This document shows positions 1 to 12,517 of a stretch of DNA of 12,517 bases, piece by piece. Numbering within the stretch: the stretch's first letter is position 1; each line of letters begins with the position of its first letter. Under the pieces are notes generated by a model. The model was not told the origin of the DNA and made no database searches. It was given only the letters and a program-made list of their open reading frames with translations. The translations under genes and the position numbers were made by a program. Origin of the DNA: Zygnema cylindricum (taxonomy: Eukaryota; Streptophyta; Zygnematophyceae; Zygnematales; Zygnemataceae); the NCBI GenBank assembly GCA_037447655.1, contig JBBHKE010002466.1, forward strand, positions 265,698 to 278,214, given 5' to 3'.

Positions 1-109
1 GATCTGAAGAAATTAAATAAAAGTGAATCAGACCCGCACTATTTTTTGTCTTTTGTTTTTATTTTTATTCAAGATACATTTTAAAATGAGTTCAAATCAG
101 ATCTCAATC

Positions 110-420
110 AAATCAGATCTATCCAGATCTAGTTGGGAAATTAGTTCAAAAATATTTAAAAAAATTAATTTAAAGAATCAATTGAAAAATGGTTTCAAAA
201 TCGCTTTGAGAAACAAATTCAAAATCGATTTTAAGTCGATTGAAAATCGGTTTAAAATTGATGTTAATTTGATTTGAAATCAAATGGAAATCGATTGAAA
301 ATCTCTCAAAAATCGATTCCTAATTAATGCAAAAAACCTATTTATGGTCAAATCTGAAAGTCGATCCGAGATCGAGTCGAAATGAAGATTTGATTGAAAA
401 TCAATTTTGATCCATTTGTA
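110..420. repeat. Degenerate AATCGATT / TCAAAATC tandem array
   Basis: Short words such as AAATCGATT, GAAAATC, TCAAAATCGATT and AAGTCGATT recur at irregular spacing of roughly 15-25 bases. Many copies are self-complementary (AATCGATT is a palindrome). CAGATCT also occurs several times at about 90-130. The copies are too diverged for a recent microsatellite and there is no sign of a mobile-element end. Confidence 0.6.
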
Positions 421-478
421 TCAATTCTTTATCCTTTACAATATCCCAAACCTTAGGTTCAGTTTTGCTCAAAAAAAT

Positions 479-716
479 TATGCCTTTGAAAAAACATACT
501 TCGTTCCTTCAGAAAACATAAATTTATTCCTTTAGAAAGCAAATTTTATTCCTTTAGAAAACATACTTTATTCCTTTAGAAAGCAAATTTCATTCCTTTA
601 GAAAACATATTTTATTCCTTTAGAAAACATACCTTATTCCTTTAGAAAACATACTTTTTCCCTTTAGAAAACATACTTTATACCTTTAAAAAATCATTCC
701 TTCAGAAAACATACTT
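479..716. repeat. About 22-bp minisatellite, CCTTTAGAAAACATACTTTATT-like
   Basis: At least nine head-to-tail copies of a unit of about 22 bases built on CCTTTAGAAA followed by ACATA or GCAAAT and TTTATT. Copies differ by single substitutions and small indels, with longest identity in the centre. The unit shows no palindromic repeat with unique spacers. It probably lies in an intron of the + strand gene. Confidence 0.85.
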
Positions 717-866
717 ATAACTTACCTTTACTTAGCTTATTCCAAAAGAAAGTCATATTTTTTCTATAAACTCATCTTTTTTCATAAAATCTCCTTTTTC
801 CATAAGAGTATCAAATCATTATTGTCTTATTTCTGACGACAGTTAGGGTTTTATTCCGTTTTTCAG

Positions 867-973
867 GTTGGTGTTGAAAGTTGCCCAGAAACTTCCGGCC
901 GGACAGGTGGCGGGATTCTATACGGTGGAAGCACAGGCAGAGGGGACGGGAGAGAGACTGGGACTGGATGTCG
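867..973 (+). CDS. Probable exon of the + strand gene (reading frame uncertain)
   Basis: The interval is bounded by a good acceptor (TTTTTCAG) and a good donor (TCG|GTGAGA). It is GC-richer than its surroundings. Two frames are open. The frame starting at the second base reads LVLKVAQKLPAGQVAGFYTV and continues with EAQAEGTGERLGLDV, which looks the more protein-like and leaves phase 1. The other frame is Gly/Arg/Thr-rich and ends in phase 2. I prefer the first. A pyrimidine microsatellite begins about 30 bases after the donor. Confidence 0.55.
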
Positions 974-1000
974 GTGAGACGCTTATTCTCGCTCTCTTTT

Positions 1001-1039
<39 letters not shown>

Positions 1040-4000
1040 CCCCCCCCCCCCCCCCTCCCTCCCTCTCTCCCTCCCTCCCTCCCTCCCTCCCTCCCTCCCT
1101 CCCTCCCTCCCTCCCTCTCCCTCACTCCCTCTCTCTCTCTCCCCCTCTCTCTCCCTCTCTCTCCCTCTCTCTCTCCCTCTCCCTCCCCTCCCTCTCCCCT
1201 CCCCTCCCTCTCCCTCCCCTCCCTCTCCCTCCCCTCCCTCTCTGCCGCTCTCCCTCTTCTCCTCCCCACCCTCTCTCCCCTCTCCCTCTCTCCCTTGCTA
1301 GGGAGAAAAGTTGATCTGTATTTGGTCACGACAGGCAAATATCTCTTTTTCTCTCTCTCTCTGTCTCTGCCCTTCTCTCTTTCTATCTCCTTCTCTCCCT
1401 CTCCTGTTTTCCTGTTATTGTTATTGTACTCCCATTCTCCCTGATAATTCTTCCTTGTTTTTTTTTTCATCTTTGTTTTTTCTTCTCTTCTCCCTTTCTC
1501 CTCCCTCTCCCTCTCCTTCTCCTCAGTTTCTCTTTTGTCTTATCCTACTTTTTCGTCTTATTCTTCTTTTCTCAAATTTCAAATTTTTAAGCTGAAAAGT
1601 TTCTTTCTCTTTAATATCATTCTCCAACTCATTTTTTGTGCGTTAATCACACTGTATTTTTTTTCTGTTCATGTTTTTATTCTTTTCGCCCCGAAAGCTG
1701 ATTTTTGTTCCATTGTTTTGTCGTTGTGTGACATCAGTCACATTGAGTGGAGAACGGGCGCCTCTTTGCAGACTCCGGAGAGGATGTGGACCTAAGGTAC
1801 CCAGTTTCTCAATTTATTTTTTTTTCTTTTTTTTTTAATCATTTATTTATATATATATGAATTTTGTTAATTCATATTTGTTTTTTGTTTTTTACTAAGG
1901 TGTTGTTTATGATTATTAATATTAAATCTTATTCGTTGTGATTAGTATCCTTGCTATTTGTTGTTTTGAGTTGTTATATGTTTACTTTTCACGTTGTACT
2001 TTTATTGTTATGTTAATTTATGATTGTTAATATTGTATAATTTTTTTTTTTTGTTCTGCCCGAAAAACTCTTATTTTCTGGAAACAGTCTAAAGAAAAAA
2101 AAAAAAAAAATGGAGGAGAGGAGAATGTGTTTCATTTGACACGATCCCGTTAATTCCGATAAAGAATCCTTTTTTTTAGGTTTTGGAGTCTCCCTCCTCC
2201 GTTTCTCCTCTCCCCCCCCTCTACCACTCTCTTGCCTTATCTCTCTCTCCCTCTTTCTCTCTCCCTCTTTCTTTCCCCCTCTTTCCCTCTCAGATCGGAA
2301 AGTATTACGTGGCGATAGACGACTTTGAAAGAGTGGTTATGCCCCATTTAATTCCAAACGACAATATCAAGTTGCATATTATTGATGAGGTGAGAAAATT
2401 GGAATCTTTCTCTAATGTTTTCTCTTTGTTTTCTTCTCTCTTTCCTCCTCTCGTTCTTTTTCCTCCTTTCATTTCCATTTTACATTTCCGTTTCCGTTTT
2501 CTGGTCTTTGTTTATCATTGCCCGATTTCCATTTTCTCTTTACTGTTTTTTATTCCCTTTTTTCGTTTCTGGTTTCGTTTCCTTTTCTTGATTCAACTCC
2601 CATTCCCATGTCTTTCCTTTGTCCATTTCTCATTGTGATTCTGTCTCCATGTCCGATTCCGTTTTCCGTTGCAGGTGGGAAGGATGGCCCTTTGCAGTAA
2701 TCGTTTCGCAGAGGCCGTTGTTATCCTCCTCTCCTCTCCCAAAGCCGCAGTAAGTTTTTGTGGTATTTATTACTCTTTTGTTTTCTGTTTTTTTTTTTTT
2801 TTTCGTTTTTTTTTCATTTTTTTTGTTTTGTTTTTTGTCGTTATACCTTAATTGGGTATTCAAAAGAAAGAGATGGAAGCAGAAAATACAACACCATGCA
2901 TTTATGGGTTATTTTGGGTATTTTACTTTTTGGGTAATTTGTTCCACAAGATTAGTGGTTACTTATGGGGTACATACATTTCTCAGGTTTTTGGGTCTCT
3001 TCCGGCTCCGCGATACGGCCATCCTCTTCCTTTGGTGGAGGAGATTAAACAGAGGAGCGATACAGGTATTGTTTCCTTTGCTTTTTCTTTCTCTCTTTTT
3101 GTCTCTCCTCGATTTGATTCTTTTTCTATCCATCACTCACACTCACTCCTCTCTCTCCGTTTTTTCTCCTTTTCTTGTTTTTTTCCTCTTTTGGTCGACA
3201 TTTATCTCTATACCTCTTTCATTCCTTCCCAGCCCATTTCTCTTTCATCTCTCTCTTGTCTCCGGCTCTCCCTTTCGTTTCTGTTTCTCTCTTTTTCCTT
3301 ACCTGTCTCCCTCATCATTCCTCTATTTTCTTCCATTATTGTCTCGCTCTCCCTCCACTTCCCTTTTCCTCCCTTACTTTGATTATGTTTTATTTCTAGC
3401 TATGAACTCAATTTTAGAATCTGTAGGTATTTCAAACCTCCTAAAAAGAAAAACTCTGTTGATTCTTCAACAAACTGTTATACCTCTGTTCAAATTTTCT
3501 GATCATTTTTTGACGTTTCCTATTTTTTTTTTGTTTGTTTTTTTTTTTCCCCTCTTTTTTTCTCCTGTAGTTCGTCTCGTAATCTCTCCTGTCTTTCTTT
3601 TCCTTTCTTTAATGTCAATTCTGTTTGGTTCCCAATACAATTTGTTTCCCTTTATTTCCCTGACTTTTTTCCTTTGTTCTGTTTTCCTCTTTCCTTTTTT
3701 CTTCTCCCTTCTTTTTTCCAGCTGTTTTGACTCTAACGAAAGCCAATAGAGACGCAACAGCTCAGCATTTAGAAGAGCTTTTGTCGAGGCTCCTCGCCGA
3801 CGATACCGGAAGCAATCCCAACAATTCAAATAGTAATTATAATAACGATGATAATAATGGAGGTTTGGGCACAAATGGGACTTCCTCGACGGGCTCGCAA
3901 TCGCAAGGAAGTGGCGATACTTTTTCGGCCGACCAAATACACAAAAGTCCCTCCACCGATAGTTTCAGTGAAGTTTATCAATTTTCGAGTCCTTTTGAAA

Positions 4001-4110
4001 CGAATCCTTCCTTGACTTCTGATCTTTTTTTTTCTCAAAACAATTTCTATCAAAATGGAAACTTTTTTAATAACGATTTCGACTGCAACTTCTACCCAAC
4101 GAGGGATTAA
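867..4110 (+). CDS. Unrecognised protein, 3' part of an intron-containing gene
   Basis: I do not recognise this protein. The four last exons (2294-2389, 2675-2749, 2987-3065, 3722-4110) join without a stop into 212 C-terminal residues ending in TAA at 4108-4110. Each border has GT and AG, with CAG before every acceptor. Introns are phase 0, 0 and 1. The first about 110 residues look helical and ordered (AIDDFERVVMPHLIP, IDEVGRMALCSNRFAEAVVI, AQHLEELLSRLLADD), the kind of amphipathic pattern seen in helical-repeat scaffolds, but no family signature is visible. The last about 100 residues are a low-complexity tail rich in Asn, Ser, Gly, then Phe. An upstream exon at 867-973 is likely and one at 1738-1796 is possible. 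The 5' part lies left of the window. The next gene, WDR70, is convergent and looks unrelated. Confidence 0.72.
1009..1292. repeat. Compound pyrimidine microsatellite (CT)n, C-run, (CCCT)n
   Basis: About 280 bases that are almost pure pyrimidine on +: (CT)n, a run of 19 C at 1037-1055, (CCCT)n to about 1115, then mixed CTCCCT units. Open frames here on both strands (Ser/Pro/Leu on +, Arg/Glu/Gly on -) are translations of the repeat. The tract lies in the intron after the exon at 867-973. Homopurine-homopyrimidine mirror symmetry makes it able in principle to form triplex DNA. Confidence 0.95.
1293..1737 (+). other. Pyrimidine-rich intronic sequence
   Basis: The strand remains T/C-rich (TTTTCTCTC, CCTCTCC, TTTTTTTT) with no convincing coding frame. 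The first 50 bases (1293-1340) are less biased. I see no RNA gene or mobile element. The right end offers an acceptor, GACATCAG at 1730-1737. Confidence 0.6.
1738..1796 (+). CDS. Possible small exon of the + strand gene
   Basis: Between ACATCAG and a weak donor (AAG|GTACCC) lie 59 bases that accept phase 1 from the preferred frame of the exon at 867-973 and leave phase 0, as the exon at 2294 requires. The product starts TLSGERAPLC and is Arg/Cys-rich, which is not persuasive. An alternative frame reads VENGRLFADSGEDVDL and looks more protein-like, but its splice phases do not fit the next exon without an extra junction. The island is more GC-rich than its flanks, which supports some coding content. 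Confidence 0.35.
1797..2293 (+). other. Intron, AT-rich then pyrimidine-rich
   Basis: T- and AT-rich sequence with homopolymers (T around 2040, A around 2094-2110), then a CT-rich acceptor tract at 2195-2293 ending CCCTCTCAG. A decoy acceptor (TTTTTTTTAG) occurs at about 2180, but no exon of the right phase follows it. Confidence 0.65.
2294..2389 (+). CDS. Exon A of the + strand gene
   Basis: There are 32 codons, phase 0 at both ends, between CCCTCTCAG and GAG|GTGAGA. The product begins IGKYYVAIDDFERVVMPHLI and ends KLHIIDE. The other two frames contain stops (for example TAG in the +2 frame), so the frame is secure. The pattern of hydrophobic residues suggests two amphipathic helices joined at IPNDN. 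Confidence 0.85.
2390..2674 (+). other. Intron A-B of the + strand gene
   Basis: A phase 0 intron of 285 bases with GTGAGA donor and CCGTTGCAG acceptor. It is pyrimidine-rich throughout, with repeated TTTCCGTTT and CCATTTTC words. No coding frame. Confidence 0.85.
2675..2749 (+). CDS. Exon B of the + strand gene
   Basis: There are 25 codons, phase 0 at both ends, between CCGTTGCAG and GCA|GTAAGT. The product is VGRMALCSNRFAEAVVILLS followed by SPKAA. It continues the helical pattern of exon A (DE|VGRMALCSNRF). The donor is close to consensus. Confidence 0.88.
2750..2986 (+). other. Intron B-C of the + strand gene
   Basis: A phase 0 intron of 237 bases. It starts with GTAAGT and a strongly T-rich half (2760-2845), followed by a less biased segment with repeated GGGTATTTT / TGGGTAATTT words, and ends CATTTCTCAG. 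Confidence 0.85.
2987..3065 (+). CDS. Exon C of the + strand gene
   Basis: A 79-base exon, phase 0 in and phase 1 out, between ATTTCTCAG and ACAG|GTATTG. The product is VFGSLPAPRYGHPLPLVEEI then KQRSDT. The Pro-rich first half may be a linker between the helical part of exons A-B and the helix of exon D. Confidence 0.85.
3066..3721 (+). other. Intron C-D of the + strand gene
   Basis: A phase 1 intron of 656 bases, overwhelmingly T/C-rich, ending CTTTTTTCCAG. The long open frame through it translates as Phe/Ser/Leu-rich hydrophobic sequence and is a compositional artefact. I see no nested gene. Confidence 0.8.
3722..4110 (+). CDS. Terminal exon D of the + strand gene
   Basis: The split codon G|CT gives Ala, then VLTLTKANRDATAQHLEELL and SRLLADD, a clear amphipathic helix. 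This leads into a disordered tail of about 100 residues: an Asn/Asp/Ser/Gly stretch (NNSNSNYNNDDNNGG), a Ser/Gly/Gln stretch, then SFSEVYQFSSPFE and a Phe/Asn-rich end (FFSQNNFYQNGNFFNNDF). The stop is TAA at 4108-4110. The Phe-Asn end resembles short linear docking tails or prion-like sequence, but no specific function can be assigned. Confidence 0.88.
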
Positions 4111-4249
4111 TCGGCGTGTTTTATTTTTTTTACTTTTTTTTTTTTTTTTGCTTTTTTTTTCAGTTCTTGGTTGAGGATAGAAGAGGGAAAAATTGAAAAT
4201 TGTAGTCGTTTTCGAGCCGAAGAAAGGTGGTAAAAGATTTGGGAGGAAA

Positions 4250-4320
4250 CCGAGAGAGAGAGAGAAAGAGGGAGAGGAGGGAGGGGGAGAAAGAGAGAGG
4301 AGAATAAAAGAAAAGAAAAA
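4250..4320. repeat. Purine-rich GA tract in the 3' UTR
   Basis: GAGAGAGA and GGGAGAG words occupy about 70 bases with no pyrimidine except one T. It lies in the putative 3' UTR of the + strand gene and is the only sizeable stretch in that gene where the sense strand is purine-rich. Confidence 0.8.
4303..4308 (+). promoter_or_regulatory. Candidate poly(A) signal AATAAA of the + strand gene
   Basis: An AATAAA hexamer lies about 190 bases after the stop codon, just after a purine-rich (GA) tract at 4250-4300. It is a plausible 3'-end signal by position. Other AATAAA words occur near 4878 and 5473, so the true site is not certain. Confidence 0.4.
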
Positions 4321-5498
4321 GATGGATTTTTGTGGATTTTGTTACCTATAAAAAAGAGGGAATTTACTTTGTTGAAAAATTAAACCTAAAAATTAAACCT
4401 GCAAAATGTAAAATTTGCAATTCCAGCTATGAAGCAGATTGTACCTTTTTCCGATGGTCTTTGCATTTATGACTTTAAAAAAGGGGGCATATATAGGTAG
4501 TGGAAGCAGTATTTATTGTGATTATATTCTTAGTTATTTGCGCCTTTTTTATTTTTCAACGGGCTATTATTTTAAAAAAATGTTTTTTGTACGGAGCCCG
4601 GGTTTATATTTTTGTGTGATTCCTGAGTAAATTTTTGTTTAATATAATTCTATTTCCGTTCCTAATTTGTTTTAAGTTTTAAAATTGGTCACAAGAAAGT
4701 GTTTATCGTTTCTTTCCTTTTTTTGTGAAATATAAGACATTGGCGGCAGATGCTTTTTTTTTCTTTTTTTGTGGAATGTATTCTTTCTTTATTGTTTGTG
4801 TTCCTTCTCCTTTTCCCTTTTTTTTTTAACCTTTGTTGATGAATTCCAATAATTTATGACAAAGTTTGCAAAGACAAAATAAAATAGAAAAAGAAAAAAA
4901 GATAAAATTGCTGAATATATTACAATTGTTAATGGTACTTTTTTAAGTGGTCAGAGCTTTAATGAGACAAATCAAGAGACAAACCAAACAAAAGACAAAA
5001 ATAAATATAAGACAAAAGTTAATAACAAACGTAATCCCAAAGCATGTCTGCAAAATGAACTAATAAAGAACTTCTGCTGTGCAGAACAAAGGAAAAACGT
5101 TGTTTGAAAAACGCATATTTCAAAAATGTGTCGTAACATTAAAAACATTTATGCATAAAAGTCGGAGGATAGAATATGTCGACTGTTTTTTTGCTCCTAG
5201 AAACTACCTTTAGAAATACTATCCTGTCATACGACCAAATTAGCTAAAAAAAAAAAGCAGATTGAATTAAAAAGCGCGATGGTAATTTAGTAGTGTGTAT
5301 CGGCAAATTTCTTATCGCAATAAATTCGATATATATTGGTAATAGGACTCGATATATCGCTCCGGGACCAACAAAAATTATCACGATCACTTTTTTATCA
5401 TCCTTGTCAATTTTTTTGTTCACTATTTTTTTCTTTTTTTTTTGGTTCCCATGTACTCAGACGTGCTTTCTTAATAAAATCATGCGTATGATCAAATG

Positions 5499-5597
5499 AT
5501 ATTATATTATATTATATTATATTATGTTATACTATATTATATTATGTTATATTATATTATATTATATTATGTTATTATATTATATTACATTATTACA
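5499..5597. repeat. ATATT pentanucleotide satellite
   Basis: About 100 bases of tandem TATTA units (ATTATATTATATTATAT...), with a few ATGTT and ACTAT variants and one 3-base phase change near 5573. Both strands are A/T only apart from the G and C variants. Confidence 0.92.
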
Positions 5598-5808
5598 TCG
5601 AATTCCACCATCTTTCCATCTCTGTTGTGGCGTTTATTTCCTTTTCAACAGCTTTTATCAACTTGAAAAAAAAAATGTGAGTTGTATAGGTCATTTTTGA
5701 AAGAAAAACTTATTTTACATGTTTTTCATCATTCAATATTAACGAGCAAACCCACATATACATAATCAAACTTAAAAAATGTAAATTTCATATGAATCAC
5801 CTCCCAGA

Positions 5809-5814
5809 TTTATT
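5809..5814 (-). promoter_or_regulatory. Candidate poly(A) signal of WDR70
   Basis: TTTATT on + gives AATAAA on -, about 570 bases after the WDR70 stop codon; a second TTTATT overlaps at 5813. Another lies near 5633. No poly(A) word closer to the stop stands out, so the choice is tentative. Confidence 0.3.
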
Positions 5815-6125
5815 TATTTTCGAAACAAACCAACCGTTGCAAATAAAGATTAACAGAATTTCCCCATACTCGATGACTTGTACAAATATTCATTCGAACA
5901 ATTAATCATAAAACAAGAGCAACAACAACAACAAAAAAAAAAACAAATACAACAAAATACGACGAAGCTCAAACTTTATCCACACTTTTTCTCCATTGTT
6001 CTCTATCTTTTGTCTCTCTCATCATCTTTCAAATTTCGGTAAATCCATTAGACGATCAAAAATTTGAATCAAGAAACCCTCAAATTCTTCGAAAAAGTGA
6101 AACGGATAAAACATGACAAAAAATA

Positions 6126-6380
6126 ACCCTCTTTTCTCCTCCTCCAAAAGACCTCATTTCTCCTCCTCCTCCTAGAGGTTTCGTTTCTCCTCATCCTCGT
6201 TCTTCTAGAACGTTCATTTCTCCACGTCCTCCTCCTAGAAAACTCATTTCTCTTCCTTCCCCTCCTGAAAACTGCATTTCTCCTTCTCCTCCCCCTCCTA
6301 AAAACCTCATTCCTCATCCTCCTCCTCCTCCTCCTCCTCCTAAAATCCGCATTTCTCCTTCTGCTCTCCCTCCTAAAACC
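6126..6380 (-). repeat. Minisatellite derived from the WDR70 3' coding end
   Basis: About eight degenerate units of 26-43 bases follow the stop codon. On - each unit reads roughly (GAG)n-AAATGAGG-TTTTAGG, which is the end of the coding sequence: the Glu tract, Lys and the TGA stop. On + the units start at about 6126, 6152, 6180, 6211, 6241, 6271, 6304 and 6347. The Glu-tract part varies in GAG number. This is 3' UTR; the Arg-rich open frame read across it is an artefact. Confidence 0.85.
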
Positions 6381-6381
6381 C

Positions 6382-12261
<5,880 letters not shown>

Positions 12262-12517
12262 CTCAAATTGGGGGGGAGGGAGAGGGAGGGAGAGGGAGAG
12301 AGGAGCGGAATGGGGAAAGAGAAGGATAGGGGGAGGGGAAGGGAGAAAGAGAAGGAGAGAGGAAGGGGAAGTAAGAAAGAGAAGGAGAGAGGGAGGGAGA
12401 AGGAGAGAGGGACGGGAAGAGAGGAAGGAGGGGAAGAGAGAAAGAAGGAGAGAGAGAGAAGGAGAGAGGGAGAGAGAAAGAAGGAGAGAGAGAGGAGAGA
12501 GGGAGGGGACGAGAGAA
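12262..12517 (-). other. Pyrimidine-rich (sense) end of the upstream WDR70 intron
   Basis: On + this is almost pure purine (GGGAGAG, GAAGGAGAGAG). On - it is a 250-base pyrimidine tract before the acceptor at 12262-12263. No CAT occurs on +, so no ATG can start on -. The first exon must lie beyond the window. Confidence 0.8.

Larger units (their letters stand above)
1..866 (+). other. Intronic or upstream DNA of the + strand gene, no exon seen
   Basis: This AT-rich stretch lacks a convincing coding region. The open frame near its start (23-277) is made of repeated Phe-Lys-Ile-Asp type words that come from an underlying AATCGATT-rich repeat, so I do not call it a gene. The right edge ends in a good acceptor, a T-rich tract followed by CAG at 864-866, so the segment is probably the intron before the exon at 867. 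Two tandem arrays inside it are listed separately. Confidence 0.5.
4111..6125. other. Convergent intergenic interval
   Basis: AT-rich DNA between the stop of the + strand gene and the 3' UTR repeats of WDR70. It holds candidate poly(A) words for + (AATAAA near 4303, 4878, 5473) and for - (TTTATT near 5633 and 5809), several T-homopolymers, and the ATATT satellite at 5499-5597. Open frames of about 60 codons at 4439-4630 and 5293-5499 have no protein-like features that I trust. I see no tRNA or other structured RNA. Confidence 0.6.

Noticed and set aside
23-277. 84-codon frame at the left end
   Set aside because: Lys/Ile/Phe/Asn words follow the AATCGATT array; no splice sites or protein-like composition.
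479-716. CRISPR-like regular repeats
   Set aside because: No unique spacers of constant length; units are contiguous and degenerate, and the DNA is eukaryotic.
811-1470. Long open frames on both strands (Arg/Glu/Gly-rich on -, Ser/Pro/Leu-rich on +)
   Set aside because: They are translations of the CT/CCCT microsatellite; only 867-973 has splice-bounded coding character.
1771-1796. Alternative exon beginning after TTTGCAG and reading DSGEDVDL
   Set aside because: It leaves phase 2, which the secure exon at 2294 cannot accept, unless an unseen microexon intervenes.
2760-3749. 329-codon open frame, Phe/Leu/Ser-rich, looks like a membrane protein
   Set aside because: It runs through two introns and out of frame across exons C and D. 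Hydrophobicity follows from T/C-rich intron composition.
5293-5499. 68-codon frame in the intergenic DNA
   Set aside because: No conserved motif, poor start context, and an AT-rich surrounding where such frames arise by chance.

Overview
This is nuclear DNA from an intron-rich eukaryote. The evidence is GT-AG introns, long pyrimidine or purine tracts, dense micro- and minisatellites, convergent genes about 2.3 kb apart, and one protein (WDR70) known only from eukaryotes. The lineage cannot be fixed from the sequence; an invertebrate or a large-genome protist both fit. There is no operon, ribosome binding site, insertion sequence or CRISPR array.

Layout. (1) 1-866: AT-rich intronic or upstream DNA with two degenerate tandem arrays. 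(2) 867-4110, + strand: the 3' part of a gene I do not recognise. Four exons (2294-2389, 2675-2749, 2987-3065, 3722-4110) join in one reading frame and encode a helical region followed by an Asn/Ser/Phe-rich tail. An exon at 867-973 is likely and one at 1738-1796 is possible. (3) 4111-6125: AT-rich convergent intergenic DNA with candidate poly(A) signals and an ATATT satellite. (4) 6126-12261, - strand: a nearly complete WDR70 gene (WD-repeat protein 70, gastrulation-defective-1 homologue family). Its eight exons join, all in phase 0, into 678 residues; only the first few codons, with the ATG, lie outside the window. (5) 12262-12517: purine-rich on +, i.e. the pyrimidine-rich end of the WDR70 first intron.

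The most unusual feature is what the WDR70 introns contain. Several hold degenerate tandem copies of the edges of neighbouring exons: the 5' half of exon 3 with its acceptor, the donor end of exon 3 (five copies), and the acceptor end of exon 6. The C-terminal Glu/stop-codon segment is repeated about eight times in the 3' UTR. Most introns are phase 0 and many are bounded by AG|GT at both ends. Together this suggests recurrent short tandem duplication across exon borders, producing decoy splice sites and one in-frame alternative donor. The two genes have no evident functional link; they only share the convergent 3' interval.
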